DNA from: Anaerosphaera multitolerans
GTDB lineage: Bacteria > Bacillota > Clostridia > Tissierellales > Peptoniphilaceae
DNA length: 64,000 nucleotides
Reading direction: 5' to 3'
NCBI RefSeq assembly: GCF_004006535.1
Contig: NZ_RLIH01000010.1
Location: 26,271-90,270, forward strand
Shown: in pieces, positions 18,699-27,729 of the stretch
Layout: each line of letters opens with the position of its first letter
How positions within the stretch are numbered: the stretch's first letter is position 1
The notes under the pieces: generated by a model
What the model saw: the letters and a program-made list of their open reading frames with translations, nothing else
Told to the model about the DNA's origin: nothing
The model's database searches: none
Program-made: the position numbers and the translations under genes

Positions 18699-18760
18699 AA
18701 AACCTCCTTGTTATTTAATTGTCGCTTGCATGTTGCAATTCATTTAACAAGAGAGGCTTT
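18699..18760 (-). terminator. Terminator of the YbaN-ABC-regulator operon
   Basis: On the minus strand a long imperfect stem pairs AAAGCCTCTCTTGTTAAATG... with ...ATAACAAGGAGGTTTT, just after the regulator stop at 18770. It ends in a T-run. Confidence 0.6.
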
Positions 18761-18769
18761 AATTAATAT

Positions 18770-19606
18770 TTATATTTTAAATAAATCTAAAGTAAATAAC
18801 ATAACAACTTTTTCTATATGGTTCTTATAAAAATTCACATTTACAAGCATTTCAACTATAACTGCCGCTTGCAAAATACCACTACCTGAATAAAACCAAT
18901 TGTTTAAAATATTTAATGGTAGTATACATTTGGATTCTGATATAATATTATTATAATTTTTATTATCTACTTCATAATTTATTGATCTTAAAAAACCTTT
19001 TTCAACTATATCATTTAACGTTTTTACTACCGGCTTTACTTTTATATTTATTGTTGAGCTTTTTGCTATGATAAGTTTAGCTGTACTACTACAACATTCC
19101 ATAGCCGTTGATGTCACTATTGACGAATTATCCACTTCATCTTTTTTCAATATTACTAAATTAACATTATATTCACCTTCACCCAATTTGTCTTCAAGTA
19201 TTTTATAAGAAAAAGTTTTTTCTATGCTATCTTTAAAAATTTCTAATTTCTCATATGTCTCTAAAAATTTCAAATTGAGCTCTTCAATTTTGTTTATAAG
19301 AATTGTATCAGCAATTTTTTTTGCTTTTTCATGGTCTAATGACATACCTGACGACAATACTATTATTAATCTATCTCTACAAGATACAAACTCATCAATA
19401 AATCTTTCACCTATTTGGGTAAATATTATATCGTTTTTAAATTTATAAATTAGCCCGATAGCAATTAATCTATCTACAATTTTCTTTGAATTAGATTTAC
19501 TACAATTAAAATATCTTGATAAAGAAGTTATCGTTTGAAACTTCTTACTATCTTTTATATATAAAAGATATTTCAATTGTGCTTGCGAAACTTTCAAATT
19601 ATTCAT
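18770..19606 (-). CDS. DtxR-like winged-helix regulator with unusual C-terminal domain
   Basis: From the ATG at 19606 the product starts MNNLKVSQAQLKYLLYI, as DtxR/MntR-type regulators do; the longer frame from 19669 adds 21 unlikely residues and has no ribosome site. A winged helix-turn-helix fills residues 1-70 (LSRYFNCSKSNSKKIVDRL as recognition part), followed by a helix with SLDHEKAKKIADTI in the place of the DtxR metal/dimerisation helix. The C-terminal half (about 110-278) is not the usual FeoA/SH3 domain and I do not recognise it. It is the last gene of an operon with two ABC half-transporters behind a Fur-box-like site, so a metal or heme sensing role is plausible. Confidence 0.65.
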   Translation of the reverse strand: MNNLKVSQAQLKYLLYIKDSKKFQTITSLSRYFNCSKSNSKKIVDRLIAIGLIYKFKNDIIFTQIGERFIDEFVSCRDRLIIVLSSGMSLDHEKAKKIADTILINKIEELNLKFLETYEKLEIFKDSIEKTFSYKILEDKLGEGEYNVNLVILKKDEVDNSSIVTSTAMECCSSTAKLIIAKSSTINIKVKPVVKTLNDIVEKGFLRSINYEVDNKNYNNIISESKCILPLNILNNWFYSGSGILQAAVIVEMLVNVNFYKNHIEKVVMLFTLDLFKI

Positions 19607-19683
19607 AATTTTAGCTCTTTCTATAATTACAATTACATAATTTAAATTCTCATATTTTACACGTAACATAATAGCAGAATTAA

Positions 19684-21312
19684 TTATAAGTAATAAATTT
19701 CATCCGATATTCCTAAAGTTGATTTCCTATGACTTACTAAAATGAAGAATCTATCTCTACTTTGTTTTTTAATTGAATTTAAGATTATACCTTCATTCAA
19801 ACTGTCAATGTTTGATGTTGGTTCATCAAGCAAACATAATTTTGCATTATGCAAAAAAACTCTTGCCATTCCAATCCTCTGCGCTTCTCCAGTAGATAAA
19901 TTTAAGGAATCTTTTTTTACAATTGTTTTATATCCATTGGGTAAATTTATAATAAAATCATGAATTGATGCTTTTTTACATGCTTCAACTACTTCATGAA
20001 ATTCTGCATTTATTTTAGCAATCTTAATATTCTCTTCAATAGTGTCGTTAAATAAATATGTCTTTTGTGTTAAATAGGCTTCATTTTTTCTTAATGAACT
20101 ACTTTTTATATTTTTAATATCTATGTTATTTATTAAAATTTTACCACTATTAATATCATAAAATCTCATGATAAGTTTTAATAGTGTTGATTTACCGCTA
20201 CCACTTTTACCAAATATGCCAAGAATTCCTTTTTCTGATCCATTTAAACTAATGTTTTCCAAAATATTTCTATCCGTATATCCAAATTTTAAATCTTCTA
20301 CTTTTAAATCATTATATTCAACTTCACTTCCATCTTTATTTTCTTCTACAATAGGCTCTTCATTAATTATAGATAAAACTCTATTAGCACAGGCAAATAC
20401 CATGCTTAAATCATTAGCTAAATTTGAAAGCGAAAGCACTGGTCCAAAAGATGAAATAATAAGTATACAACCAACTACAACTCTATCAAGTTCTACATTT
20501 CCAGATATAAACAATTTAACTGATAACAATAAAGTAAATAAATTACATATTGTTATTATAAACGTTGACATAGAGAAGTTTACTCCAGCAAACTTACTCA
20601 GTTCTATTGAAGTGTCAAATAAATCTTCCGATATTTCTATAACTTCCTTATTCTTTAAATCATAGGAATTGAATTGCACCAGTTCTAAAATTCCGTTTAC
20701 ATTCTCATATAAACTTGTATTTAGTTTCGATATTTTTCTTCGTTGTATATTCCCAATATCTTTAGTTCTAAAAAATATAATAAATGGTATTAAAATCCCT
20801 ATTATTATATGAAATACAAATAGCAATATTGAATAAAAAGGACTACATAAGTATAAAGTATATATTAGAACAATTTCACAAATTATTGCTATGACAATAG
20901 GTGAAATTGTATGGGCATAAAACACCTCCAATAATTCAATATCTGAAGTAATCAAAGAAATCAAATCGCCACTATCTTTTCTATCAAGCTTTGCTGGAGA
21001 TAACCTCCTCATTGATAAAAAAACTTGATCCCTTATTATATATAGTGTCTTAAAAGCCACATAATGATTACATAGCTGTTCTAGATATTTAAATATCGCT
21101 CTAAAAACACCACACGTTATTAATACAATTAAACACAATTTAATATTTATATTTTTCCCTGTTGCTATTTTTATTATTTTATATGCCCCAAATGTAGGAA
21201 TAGTCATAGCAAGTAAATTTCCTAGAGAACCAAAAAATATAGCAAAACACATTACTTTAATCAAAGGTTTCACTATTTTCAAGAGATTGAAAAATACTTT
21301 TAATTTTTTCAT
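19684..21312 (-). CDS. ABC transporter half-subunit (TMD-NBD), second of a pair
   Basis: The 542-residue protein has a six-helix membrane domain (1-310) and a nucleotide-binding domain (about 330-542) with Walker A GKSGSGKST, a signature in the form LSTGEAQR (Thr for the usual Gly) and Walker B LCLLDEPT. It is paired with the upstream half-transporter, which overlaps it as ATGA, so the two should form a heterodimer of the CydDC/IrtAB/YbtPQ style. The divergent signature suggests one degenerate ATP site, common in heterodimers. Exporter-type folds like these include siderophore and heme importers, and the Fur-like site and DtxR-like neighbour favour an iron-related substrate. The substrate itself is inference. 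Confidence 0.85.
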   Translation of the reverse strand: MKKLKVFFNLLKIVKPLIKVMCFAIFFGSLGNLLAMTIPTFGAYKIIKIATGKNINIKLCLIVLITCGVFRAIFKYLEQLCNHYVAFKTLYIIRDQVFLSMRRLSPAKLDRKDSGDLISLITSDIELLEVFYAHTISPIVIAIICEIVLIYTLYLCSPFYSILLFVFHIIIGILIPFIIFFRTKDIGNIQRRKISKLNTSLYENVNGILELVQFNSYDLKNKEVIEISEDLFDTSIELSKFAGVNFSMSTFIITICNLFTLLLSVKLFISGNVELDRVVVGCILIISSFGPVLSLSNLANDLSMVFACANRVLSIINEEPIVEENKDGSEVEYNDLKVEDLKFGYTDRNILENISLNGSEKGILGIFGKSGSGKSTLLKLIMRFYDINSGKILINNIDIKNIKSSSLRKNEAYLTQKTYLFNDTIEENIKIAKINAEFHEVVEACKKASIHDFIINLPNGYKTIVKKDSLNLSTGEAQRIGMARVFLHNAKLCLLDEPTSNIDSLNEGIILNSIKKQSRDRFFILVSHRKSTLGISDEIYYL

Positions 21313-23027
21313 TTAACTCCTCCAACTCTTTCAAGTTCTTCTTGAAATGTATAAAGATTATAAAAATAACCTTTTTCTTTCATTAAAGTTAAAAAATCAC
21401 CTTCCTCACATACTTGATTGTTTTTTAAACAGTAAATAAAATCAACATTTTTTATTGATTTTAATCTATGAGTAATCAATATAATCGTTTTTTCTAATCT
21501 TAGCTCTTCTAATACTTTTAATATAATTTTTTCACTCTCTATATCTATATTTGAAGTTGCTTCATCTAAAATATAAACCTTTGGGTTTTTCAAAAGCGCT
21601 CTAGCTATTGCAAGCCTTTGAATTTGTCCTCCTGATAAATTTTTAGCTTCCAATTCTATTTGTGTGTCAAGTCCATCCCTTTCCATAAACATTTTGTACA
21701 AATCTACTTTTCTTAATGCCTCCATCATATCTTCATCCGTAGCCTTAGGATTCCCAATTTTTAAATTATACCTTAAACTTCCTTTAAAAATATATGGTTT
21801 ACTATTAATTAAAGTAACATTTTTATAAAATGAACTTTTACTATATTCTTTTATTGCTACTCTATTTAACAAGATTTCTCCGTCATAGTTTAAAATCAAT
21901 CGCATTAATAAACCAACTATTGTTGATTTACCACTTCCTGATTCCCCCACTATAGCTGTTATTTTCCCATGCTGAAAAGAAATATTTATATTTTTAAAAA
22001 TTTCTTTCTCTCCAAACTTAAAGGATAAATTATTTATCTCTAAATCTATATTTATATCCTCAAATTGTTTCCCTACTTCGTATCCCTCCTCTATCTCAAG
22101 TATTTCTAACATTCTTTCCACTGCTATAACCCCATTCATTGATATGTGAAAATATGAGCCTAATTGCCTTAATGGCAGAAAAAATTCTACTGATAATATA
22201 ACGAATATTAATGCATTTTCTAGTAAAATATCTCCTTTTAAAAAAAATAAAATCGCAAAAAAAGTTACTAGCCCAGTTCCTAAATATACGATTATATCCA
22301 TGATAGTAATATTATTTAGCTGAACGCTTAATAATTTCATTGTAGCTTTTCTGAAATTTTCAGAGTATCGATTCATCAATTCATGTCGTTTTTTATCAGA
22401 GCCATACATTTTAAGCGTAATTAATCCATTTAGATTATCTATAAACATATCGGTTAAATTTACATAACTACTCCAATAATTTTTTGTAACTTTTTTCGCT
22501 ATCTTTTGGAACAATATAATAGCTAGAGGAATTAAAAATACAAAACACAAATTCATTAATGCCAACACTAAATTCACTCTACTTAATATTATAAATAGCA
22601 AAATTGGAGCAATTATAGAATATATTAATTGAGGCAAAAACAATCCATAATAACTACTCATTTTCTCAATTCCATCAACACTAAGTTGTATTAGTTCAGC
22701 TTCACCAATCTCAGATTTACTTCGCAAGCCTAATCTATAAATTTTTGAAAAAAGACTATTTCTAAAATAATTTTTAGCATCTAAAGATGATTTTTCTGAT
22801 ATTATTGCTGAAATATAAGAAATTAACCCTTTAACTATAGCAATAATAAAAATCGACAAAAGTATTTTTGTATTCATGCCTTTATATTTATATATATTTG
22901 ATAAAAAAATAGATATACAAAAAACAAGTGCTACACTCAGTAAAAGAGATAACACCTTTAAAAATATATTTCCAAAAATATATTTTTTTACATTTGGAAA
23001 TATATCTATTAGCCTTTTATCTATCAT
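21309..23027 (-). CDS. ABC transporter half-subunit (TMD-NBD), first of a pair
   Basis: A 572-residue half-transporter: membrane domain (about 15-320), then an ATPase domain with Walker [10 protein letters not shown], signature LSGGQIQR and Walker B VYILDEATSNID. The canonical signature contrasts with the partner's LSTGE, as expected of a heterodimer. The membrane part has the CydD/YbtP-like layout. It overlaps the YbaN-type gene upstream and its partner downstream, each by four bases (ATGA), so all are translationally coupled. It probably moves an iron-related small molecule, inferred from the Fur-like site and DtxR-like regulator in the same operon. Confidence 0.86.
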   Translation of the reverse strand: MIDKRLIDIFPNVKKYIFGNIFLKVLSLLLSVALVFCISIFLSNIYKYKGMNTKILLSIFIIAIVKGLISYISAIISEKSSLDAKNYFRNSLFSKIYRLGLRSKSEIGEAELIQLSVDGIEKMSSYYGLFLPQLIYSIIAPILLFIILSRVNLVLALMNLCFVFLIPLAIILFQKIAKKVTKNYWSSYVNLTDMFIDNLNGLITLKMYGSDKKRHELMNRYSENFRKATMKLLSVQLNNITIMDIIVYLGTGLVTFFAILFFLKGDILLENALIFVILSVEFFLPLRQLGSYFHISMNGVIAVERMLEILEIEEGYEVGKQFEDINIDLEINNLSFKFGEKEIFKNINISFQHGKITAIVGESGSGKSTIVGLLMRLILNYDGEILLNRVAIKEYSKSSFYKNVTLINSKPYIFKGSLRYNLKIGNPKATDEDMMEALRKVDLYKMFMERDGLDTQIELEAKNLSGGQIQRLAIARALLKNPKVYILDEATSNIDIESEKIILKVLEELRLEKTIILITHRLKSIKNVDFIYCLKNNQVCEEGDFLTLMKEKGYFYNLYTFQEELERVGGVK

Positions 23028-23395
23028 AATTCATCCCCTTTAATAGTTTTAACCCTAAATATGAAATAATAATAATGTCCTAACAAAACTAAGATAATAC
23101 AAATACGACCGTGAAGATTTTTTACTAATAAAAAACATATCAACAGTAATAATGATACTGTCAGTAAAGTTTTAATTTTTTTCTTAATGCTAAGACCTTT
23201 ACGAGTAATAATCCCATCAACATATTGTTGGTAAAGATTGGTTTGTAAAAACCAACGGTGAAATCTATCGGAACCTTTTGCAAAACAAAGTGTCGCCAAT
23301 AATAAAAATGGAACTGTAGGTAAAAATGGTATAAAAGTACCAACTGATCCAATTCCCATGAAAACAAAACCTAATGTTATAAAAATATATTTCAT
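23024..23395 (-). CDS. YbaN (DUF454) family small membrane protein
   Basis: The 123-residue protein starts at ATG 23395, seven bases after GAGGAG; a TTG one codon earlier is less likely. It has the DUF454 features: an N-terminal hydrophobic segment with GSVGTFIPFLPTVPFLLLA, then CFAKGSDRFHRWF, a basic middle (RKGLSIKKKIK) and two closely spaced membrane segments at the C-terminus. The biochemical role of the family is unknown. It is the first gene of the operon, 40 bases downstream of a Fur-box-like palindrome, and overlaps the first ABC gene. Some family members sit beside heme-uptake genes in other bacteria, which fits this locus. Confidence 0.85.
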   Translation of the reverse strand: MKYIFITLGFVFMGIGSVGTFIPFLPTVPFLLLATLCFAKGSDRFHRWFLQTNLYQQYVDGIITRKGLSIKKKIKTLLTVSLLLLICFLLVKNLHGRICIILVLLGHYYYFIFRVKTIKGDEL

Positions 23396-23435
23396 CAAAA
23401 AACTCCTCTCTTTAGTAGGTAATGAGAGTTTAATT

Positions 23436-23454
23436 GATAATGATATATATTATC
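23436..23454 (-). promoter_or_regulatory. Fur-box-like palindrome upstream of the YbaN-ABC operon
   Basis: GATAATGATATATATTATC agrees at 16 of 19 positions with the classical Fur box GATAATGATAATCATTATC. The symmetry extends outward to 13-base arms (23429-23441 and 23449-23461). It lies 41 bases before the first start codon of the operon, where a repressor would block transcription. Confidence 0.75.
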
Positions 23455-23461
23455 AATTAAA

Positions 23462-24562
23462 TCGTTTTTTGTCAATTAACTCGTGATTTATTGCAAAATA
23501 ATATATAATAAGCATTTCCATTATCTATTCTTTGTATTAAACAATTTATAGAATATTTTGTTAATCGGAATTAATTTTATAAAAAATAACCTAAGACTGA
23601 GGTTTCATGATTTGATACTTTAAAATTATATCTTTTTCATAATTTATGTACCTTTCAAGTTCAAAAATTATATAATCACTATAAAGATTTCTAGTATTTA
23701 ATAAATAAAATATACTTTTCTAAGAGGAGTTTTATATAAGTTATAACTTTAATAAAAATATAATAGAATATTTTAATGAAAATCTACAAAAATTTTAACG
23801 TATTCCATTTATAATGCAGCTTATAAAAACATAAAAATTCTTAATTATTGAAGTAATCAATAAAATAAACACAATGCTAATCTATGTAATATAATTGAAA
23901 CTATTATTCTAAATATTGCCGAGAGAAATTTTCCAGAAGTTAATCAGAATTAATTATCAAAAAACGAGTAAATTAAATCAAAAAATCTTGTTTTATAATT
24001 TTTAAAAATAGTGAATCTATAAATTATAACTAACTGGTATATTATATATTCTTAAGGAATAAGCAACAACGACTTCTTAATGATATTTTAAAATTCCCAT
24101 TGTTACAAAGAAAGGAAAAGTATTTAAAAAAATAAAAATTTCTAACTATAACAAAAATAAACACGAGATTATAAATAATTATATTAAAGAACAAACTACA
24201 ATCCAATCTATCAACAACAAAATCGGATAATACAGCTGAAATATTTCTACAGCTTTTCCACAAATTATTTTAATTGATATTTAAAAGTAGCAATCATCAG
24301 GTCTACCTTAAATACTTGTATATGTTCAGCTAACTATTAATTATTTTATCAATACAAAGCAGAAACATGTTAAAAAAACACGCTTAACATAACCAATAAA
24401 GAATAATAGTTACCCCTAATTTTATTTTTTAATATAATAGACAATTAGATAGTACTCTATAAACTAAATTTCTAAAGATGTATTCTTTTGGAAAAATATA
24501 AATATTGAAATTTATTCGATTTTATTAATTCATTTGGAGTTCCTTCAAAAATTATTTTCTAC
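23462..24562. other. Gene-poor AT-rich region
   Basis: About 1.1 kb with stops in every frame and no recognisable coding pattern, IS end or RNA. Short open stretches here, such as 24042-24263 on the minus strand, have no ribosome site and no familiar sequence. Confidence 0.5.
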
Positions 24563-24830
24563 TTATTTTGATTTCCATCCCATTAATTTACAAAGAAAAG
24601 CTACAAATTCTGCCCTTGTTACAGTTTGACCTAACCCAAATTGTCCATCACCAACTCCGGAAGTTATTTCCAACCCTCTGAGCTTTTCAATATACTCATA
24701 ATACCAGTGATCTTGCGGCACGTCAGAAAACTTTCTTCAGATGTAAAGACGTTAGCTAAAAACAAATTAAAAATTAAAATACACACCATTAAAAATAATA
24801 GTAATTTTGAAAACTTACTATTTATTTTTG
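24563..24830 (-). pseudogene. Remnant of a small secreted SLH-domain protein
   Basis: The minus strand encodes a signal-peptide-like stretch (KFSKLLLFLMVCILIFN, then ANVFTSEESF). After a frameshift near 24725-24735 comes one full SLH domain (SDVPQDHWYYEYIEKL, GVGDGQFGLGQTVTRAEFVA, LCKLMGWKSK) ending at TAA 24563-24565. There is no good start codon (ATA at the expected place). SLH proteins normally need three such domains to bind the wall, so this is probably the broken remainder of a larger gene. It lies between the iron-type operon and the two-component locus. Confidence 0.65.
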
Positions 24831-24841
24831 CTTTTATTTAA

Positions 24842-25241
24842 ATACTATTTTTCTCTAGATGTTTTCAATAATAGTGCTTCTATATTAAATTATTCTTTTG
24901 TCCTATAAATTAGTTAAATAATATAATTTCTATAATTATTATTAATTGTTTTTCCTAAACATCAATTTAATAAATTATAAATATATTATGACAAATATAG
25001 TAAACAATACATTAAACACTTAAAAATGAGCTATTTAAAATAATTTTGAAATTCAAAAGTTAGTATAAAATATTAAAGTATTTTAACTAGAATTTAAACT
25101 TCAAAATGTATTTAGAACATGTTTGATAAATCTTCAACTTTATTGCACTGTCCTTTTAAACACACTATAATTGTGTTAATAGAGTAAGATTTCATTATTT
25201 TAATATAATTGTGATAAAAGTAAAACAGGACGGTGTAAGAG
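24842..25241. other. Intergenic region with the promoter of the two-component locus
   Basis: AT-rich, no gene. A likely promoter for the downstream operon lies near 25195-25215 (TTTTAATATAATTG). Nothing else stands out. Confidence 0.4.
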
Positions 25242-25928
25242 ATGAAACATATATTTTTTGTGGAAGATGATTTAAGTTTAATCAACGGCTTATCCTTCGC
25301 AATGAAGAAAGAAGGATATAAAGTGGATATTGCCCGCACAACTTTAGAAGCGCAAAGTTTGTGGCAAGAAGGAAAGTATGACTTAGTGATCTTGGACGTG
25401 TCACTTCCAGACGGTAGCGGATATGATTTATGCAAGGAAATCCGTAAAACATCAAAAATCCCAATTATTTTTTTGACTGCAGCCGATGAAGAAATAAATA
25501 TTACTATGGGTCTGGACATCGGAGGCGATGATTACATTACCAAGCCTTTTAAGTTATCAATATTTCTCTCTAGAATAAATGCCCTGCTGCGTAGAAGTAA
25601 TAACTTTAACGAAAAGAGCACAGAACTAAATTCCAATGATATAAAAGTAGATTTATTGAAATCAGAAGTTTACAAAAATGAGATACAAGTTGATTTAACT
25701 GCAGGCGAATATAAACTATTATGTTTATTTATGGAAAACCCAAACATTATTCTCTCATCGGAGCAGATTTTAAGTAATCTCTGGGATTGTGACGAAAAAT
25801 ATATTGATAGTAACACTCTTACCGTATATATCCGCAGACTTCGTACCAAAATTGAAGACAATCCTAGTAATCCAAAGAAAATTGTAACAGTTCGTCGCAT
25901 GGGCTATAAATGGAATACCAAAAAGTGA
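25242..25928 (+). CDS. OmpR-family response regulator
   Basis: The 228-residue protein has a receiver domain with the acidic pair EDD (about 6-8), the phosphoacceptor Asp in LVILDVSLPDGSG (about 52), the Thr/Ser position in IIFLTAAD and Lys in DDYITKPF. A winged-helix DNA-binding domain follows (about 130-226, TLTVYIRRLRTKIE, VRRMGYKW). It is followed at once by its kinase gene and an ABC transporter, the arrangement of Bce-type peptide-antibiotic sensing modules. It probably activates the downstream ABC genes. These genes look slightly less AT-rich than the surrounding DNA, so acquisition by transfer is possible. Confidence 0.93.
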   Translation: MKHIFFVEDDLSLINGLSFAMKKEGYKVDIARTTLEAQSLWQEGKYDLVILDVSLPDGSGYDLCKEIRKTSKIPIIFLTAADEEINITMGLDIGGDDYITKPFKLSIFLSRINALLRRSNNFNEKSTELNSNDIKVDLLKSEVYKNEIQVDLTAGEYKLLCLFMENPNIILSSEQILSNLWDCDEKYIDSNTLTVYIRRLRTKIEDNPSNPKKIVTVRRMGYKWNTKK

Positions 25929-25936
25929 GGTATGTT

Positions 25937-26974
25937 ATGCAAGTATTGGCAAATCAGAAAATCAAACAACTATTTTTAAAAATGTTTTCATTCATTATTC
26001 TATTTCTTCTTATATCAGTGGTTTTAATTAAATTGGATATGAAAAATTCTGAAACCTATATACTTATATCTGCCTTTTGTATGAGTTTTCTTATTTTAAC
26101 AGCCATATATCGCTACTTTAAAGAACAAAGTAATATTATTAAGAATGCCATTACACAGATTAAAAGCTACACCTCAGGAAATACTAGTAGTCGTATTAAG
26201 TGTGACGAAGAAGGTGAATTATATCTATTATTTCATGAAGTTAATTCTCTGGTTTCCATTTTAAATACTCATATTGAAAAAGAAAAAGAAACCAAAGTCT
26301 TTCTGAAAGATACGATTTCAGACATTTCCCACCAGTTAAAAACCCCACTTGCCGCCCTTAATGTCTATAATGGAATTGTTCAAGAAGAAGCTGCCCAATT
26401 ACCGTTAATTAATGAATTTGCAAATCTTTCCGAAAAAGAGCTTAATAGAATTGAAACGCTTGTACAAAATCTTTTGAAAATCACAAAATTAGATGCTGGT
26501 ACTATTGTAATAGAAAAAAATATAGAGAATGTCTCTGACATAATGAATGATATTCAAAAACATTTCCAATATCGTATTAAACAGGAAGATAAGACTCTAT
26601 CTCTTCTAGGAGATGATATAATCACTATCCCCTGTGACCGCATCTGGTTTACTGAAGCAATTAGCAACATTGTTAAAAATGCCATTGACCATACTGAAAA
26701 AGGCGACACTATCTACATTGAATGGAAACAATTTGCATCAATTGTTCAAATAACAATAAGAGACAATGGTAGAGGTATCCACCCCGAAGATTTACATTTC
26801 ATCTTTAAAAGGTTCTATCGTAGCCGCTTTTCAAAAGATACACAAGGCATTGGTCTTGGTCTTTCACTTGCAAAGTCAATTATTGAAGCACATAGCGGAA
26901 CCATCAAAGTTGACAGCGAGTTAGGCATTGGAACAACATTTACCATAGATTTCTTAATTCCTACAAAATTGTAG
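25937..26974 (+). CDS. Sensor histidine kinase
   Basis: The start at 25937 follows the GTGAGG ribosome site; a start at 25910 would lie inside the regulator gene. The 345-residue product has two membrane helices separated by only a few residues (about 15-65), so it has almost no extracellular sensor, as in intramembrane-sensing kinases. A HAMP-like linker, the H-box DISHQLKTPLAAL with the phosphorylated His, an N-box (NIVKNAIDH), DNGRGI and GLGLSLAKSI follow. With so little sensor of its own, it may sense through the ABC permease, as BceS does. The domains match EnvZ/BceS-class kinases. Confidence 0.9.
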   Translation: MQVLANQKIKQLFLKMFSFIILFLLISVVLIKLDMKNSETYILISAFCMSFLILTAIYRYFKEQSNIIKNAITQIKSYTSGNTSSRIKCDEEGELYLLFHEVNSLVSILNTHIEKEKETKVFLKDTISDISHQLKTPLAALNVYNGIVQEEAAQLPLINEFANLSEKELNRIETLVQNLLKITKLDAGTIVIEKNIENVSDIMNDIQKHFQYRIKQEDKTLSLLGDDIITIPCDRIWFTEAISNIVKNAIDHTEKGDTIYIEWKQFASIVQITIRDNGRGIHPEDLHFIFKRFYRSRFSKDTQGIGLGLSLAKSIIEAHSGTIKVDSELGIGTTFTIDFLIPTKL

Positions 26975-27045
26975 GATTGCTGTCACTTTATAGTAGTATT
27001 GGTGTGTTAATCTTTCCATATAAAATAGAAAGAGGTGTATCTCTC

Positions 27046-27729
27046 ATGAATTTATTAGAAGTAAAATCAATTTCTAAAACTTATGGCAGCGGCAATACTG
27101 CCGTTCATGCATTAAAAGACATTACTTTTTCCGTTCCAAAGGGCGAATTTGTTGCAATTGTTGGAGAATCCGGTTCCGGGAAAAGTACCCTTTTAAATAT
27201 CATAGGTTCTCTTGACACTCCAACATCTGGAAAGGTATATATTGACGGTAAAGATATTTTTGAAATGAAAGATCAAAATTTAACTGTCTTTCGCCGTAGA
27301 AATATTGGGTTTATATTTCAAAGTTTCAATCTTATTCCAGAACTTACCGTGGAACAAAACATAATATTTCCTGTATTACTTGACTATCAGAAGCCGGATA
27401 AGGGATATTTAGAAGAACTACTTATGGTACTTAACCTAAAAGATCGTCGAAGTCACTTACCCAGTCAATTATCCGGTGGGCAGCAGCAGCGAGTGGCAAT
27501 TGGACGAGCCTTAATGACTAAACCTTCAATTATTCTTGCTGATGAGCCAACGGGTAACTTAGACACAAAAAACAGCAGCGAAGTTATTTCATTATTAAGG
27601 GAAACGGCAAAAATTTATGAACAAACTATTATTATGATTACTCATAATAGAAGTATTTCACAAACAGCAGACCGAATATTGCAAGTATCAGATGGTATAT
27701 TGACTGATTTTGGGAGGTATAGTAAATGA
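27046..27729 (+). CDS. ABC transporter ATPase (MacB/BceA-like)
   Basis: The start at ATG 27046 follows GAAAGAGG; an upstream TTG at 26977 is not needed. The 227-residue protein has Walker [10 protein letters not shown] (about 44-52), the Q-loop in IFQSFNL, signature LSGGQQQR, Walker [12 protein letters not shown] and the switch His in MITHN, all as in LolD/MacB/BceA ATPases. It overlaps the permease gene by four bases (ATGA). Together they form an exporter-type complex that protects against or senses peptide antibiotics or membrane stress. The substrate cannot be told. Confidence 0.93.
   Translation: MNLLEVKSISKTYGSGNTAVHALKDITFSVPKGEFVAIVGESGSGKSTLLNIIGSLDTPTSGKVYIDGKDIFEMKDQNLTVFRRRNIGFIFQSFNLIPELTVEQNIIFPVLLDYQKPDKGYLEELLMVLNLKDRRSHLPSQLSGGQQQRVAIGRALMTKPSIILADEPTGNLDTKNSSEVISLLRETAKIYEQTIIMITHNRSISQTADRILQVSDGILTDFGRYSK

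Noticed and set aside
23462..24562. tRNA or rRNA genes in the large gaps
   Set aside because: I looked for cloverleaf-like or GC-rich stretches and saw none; all gaps are uniformly AT-rich.
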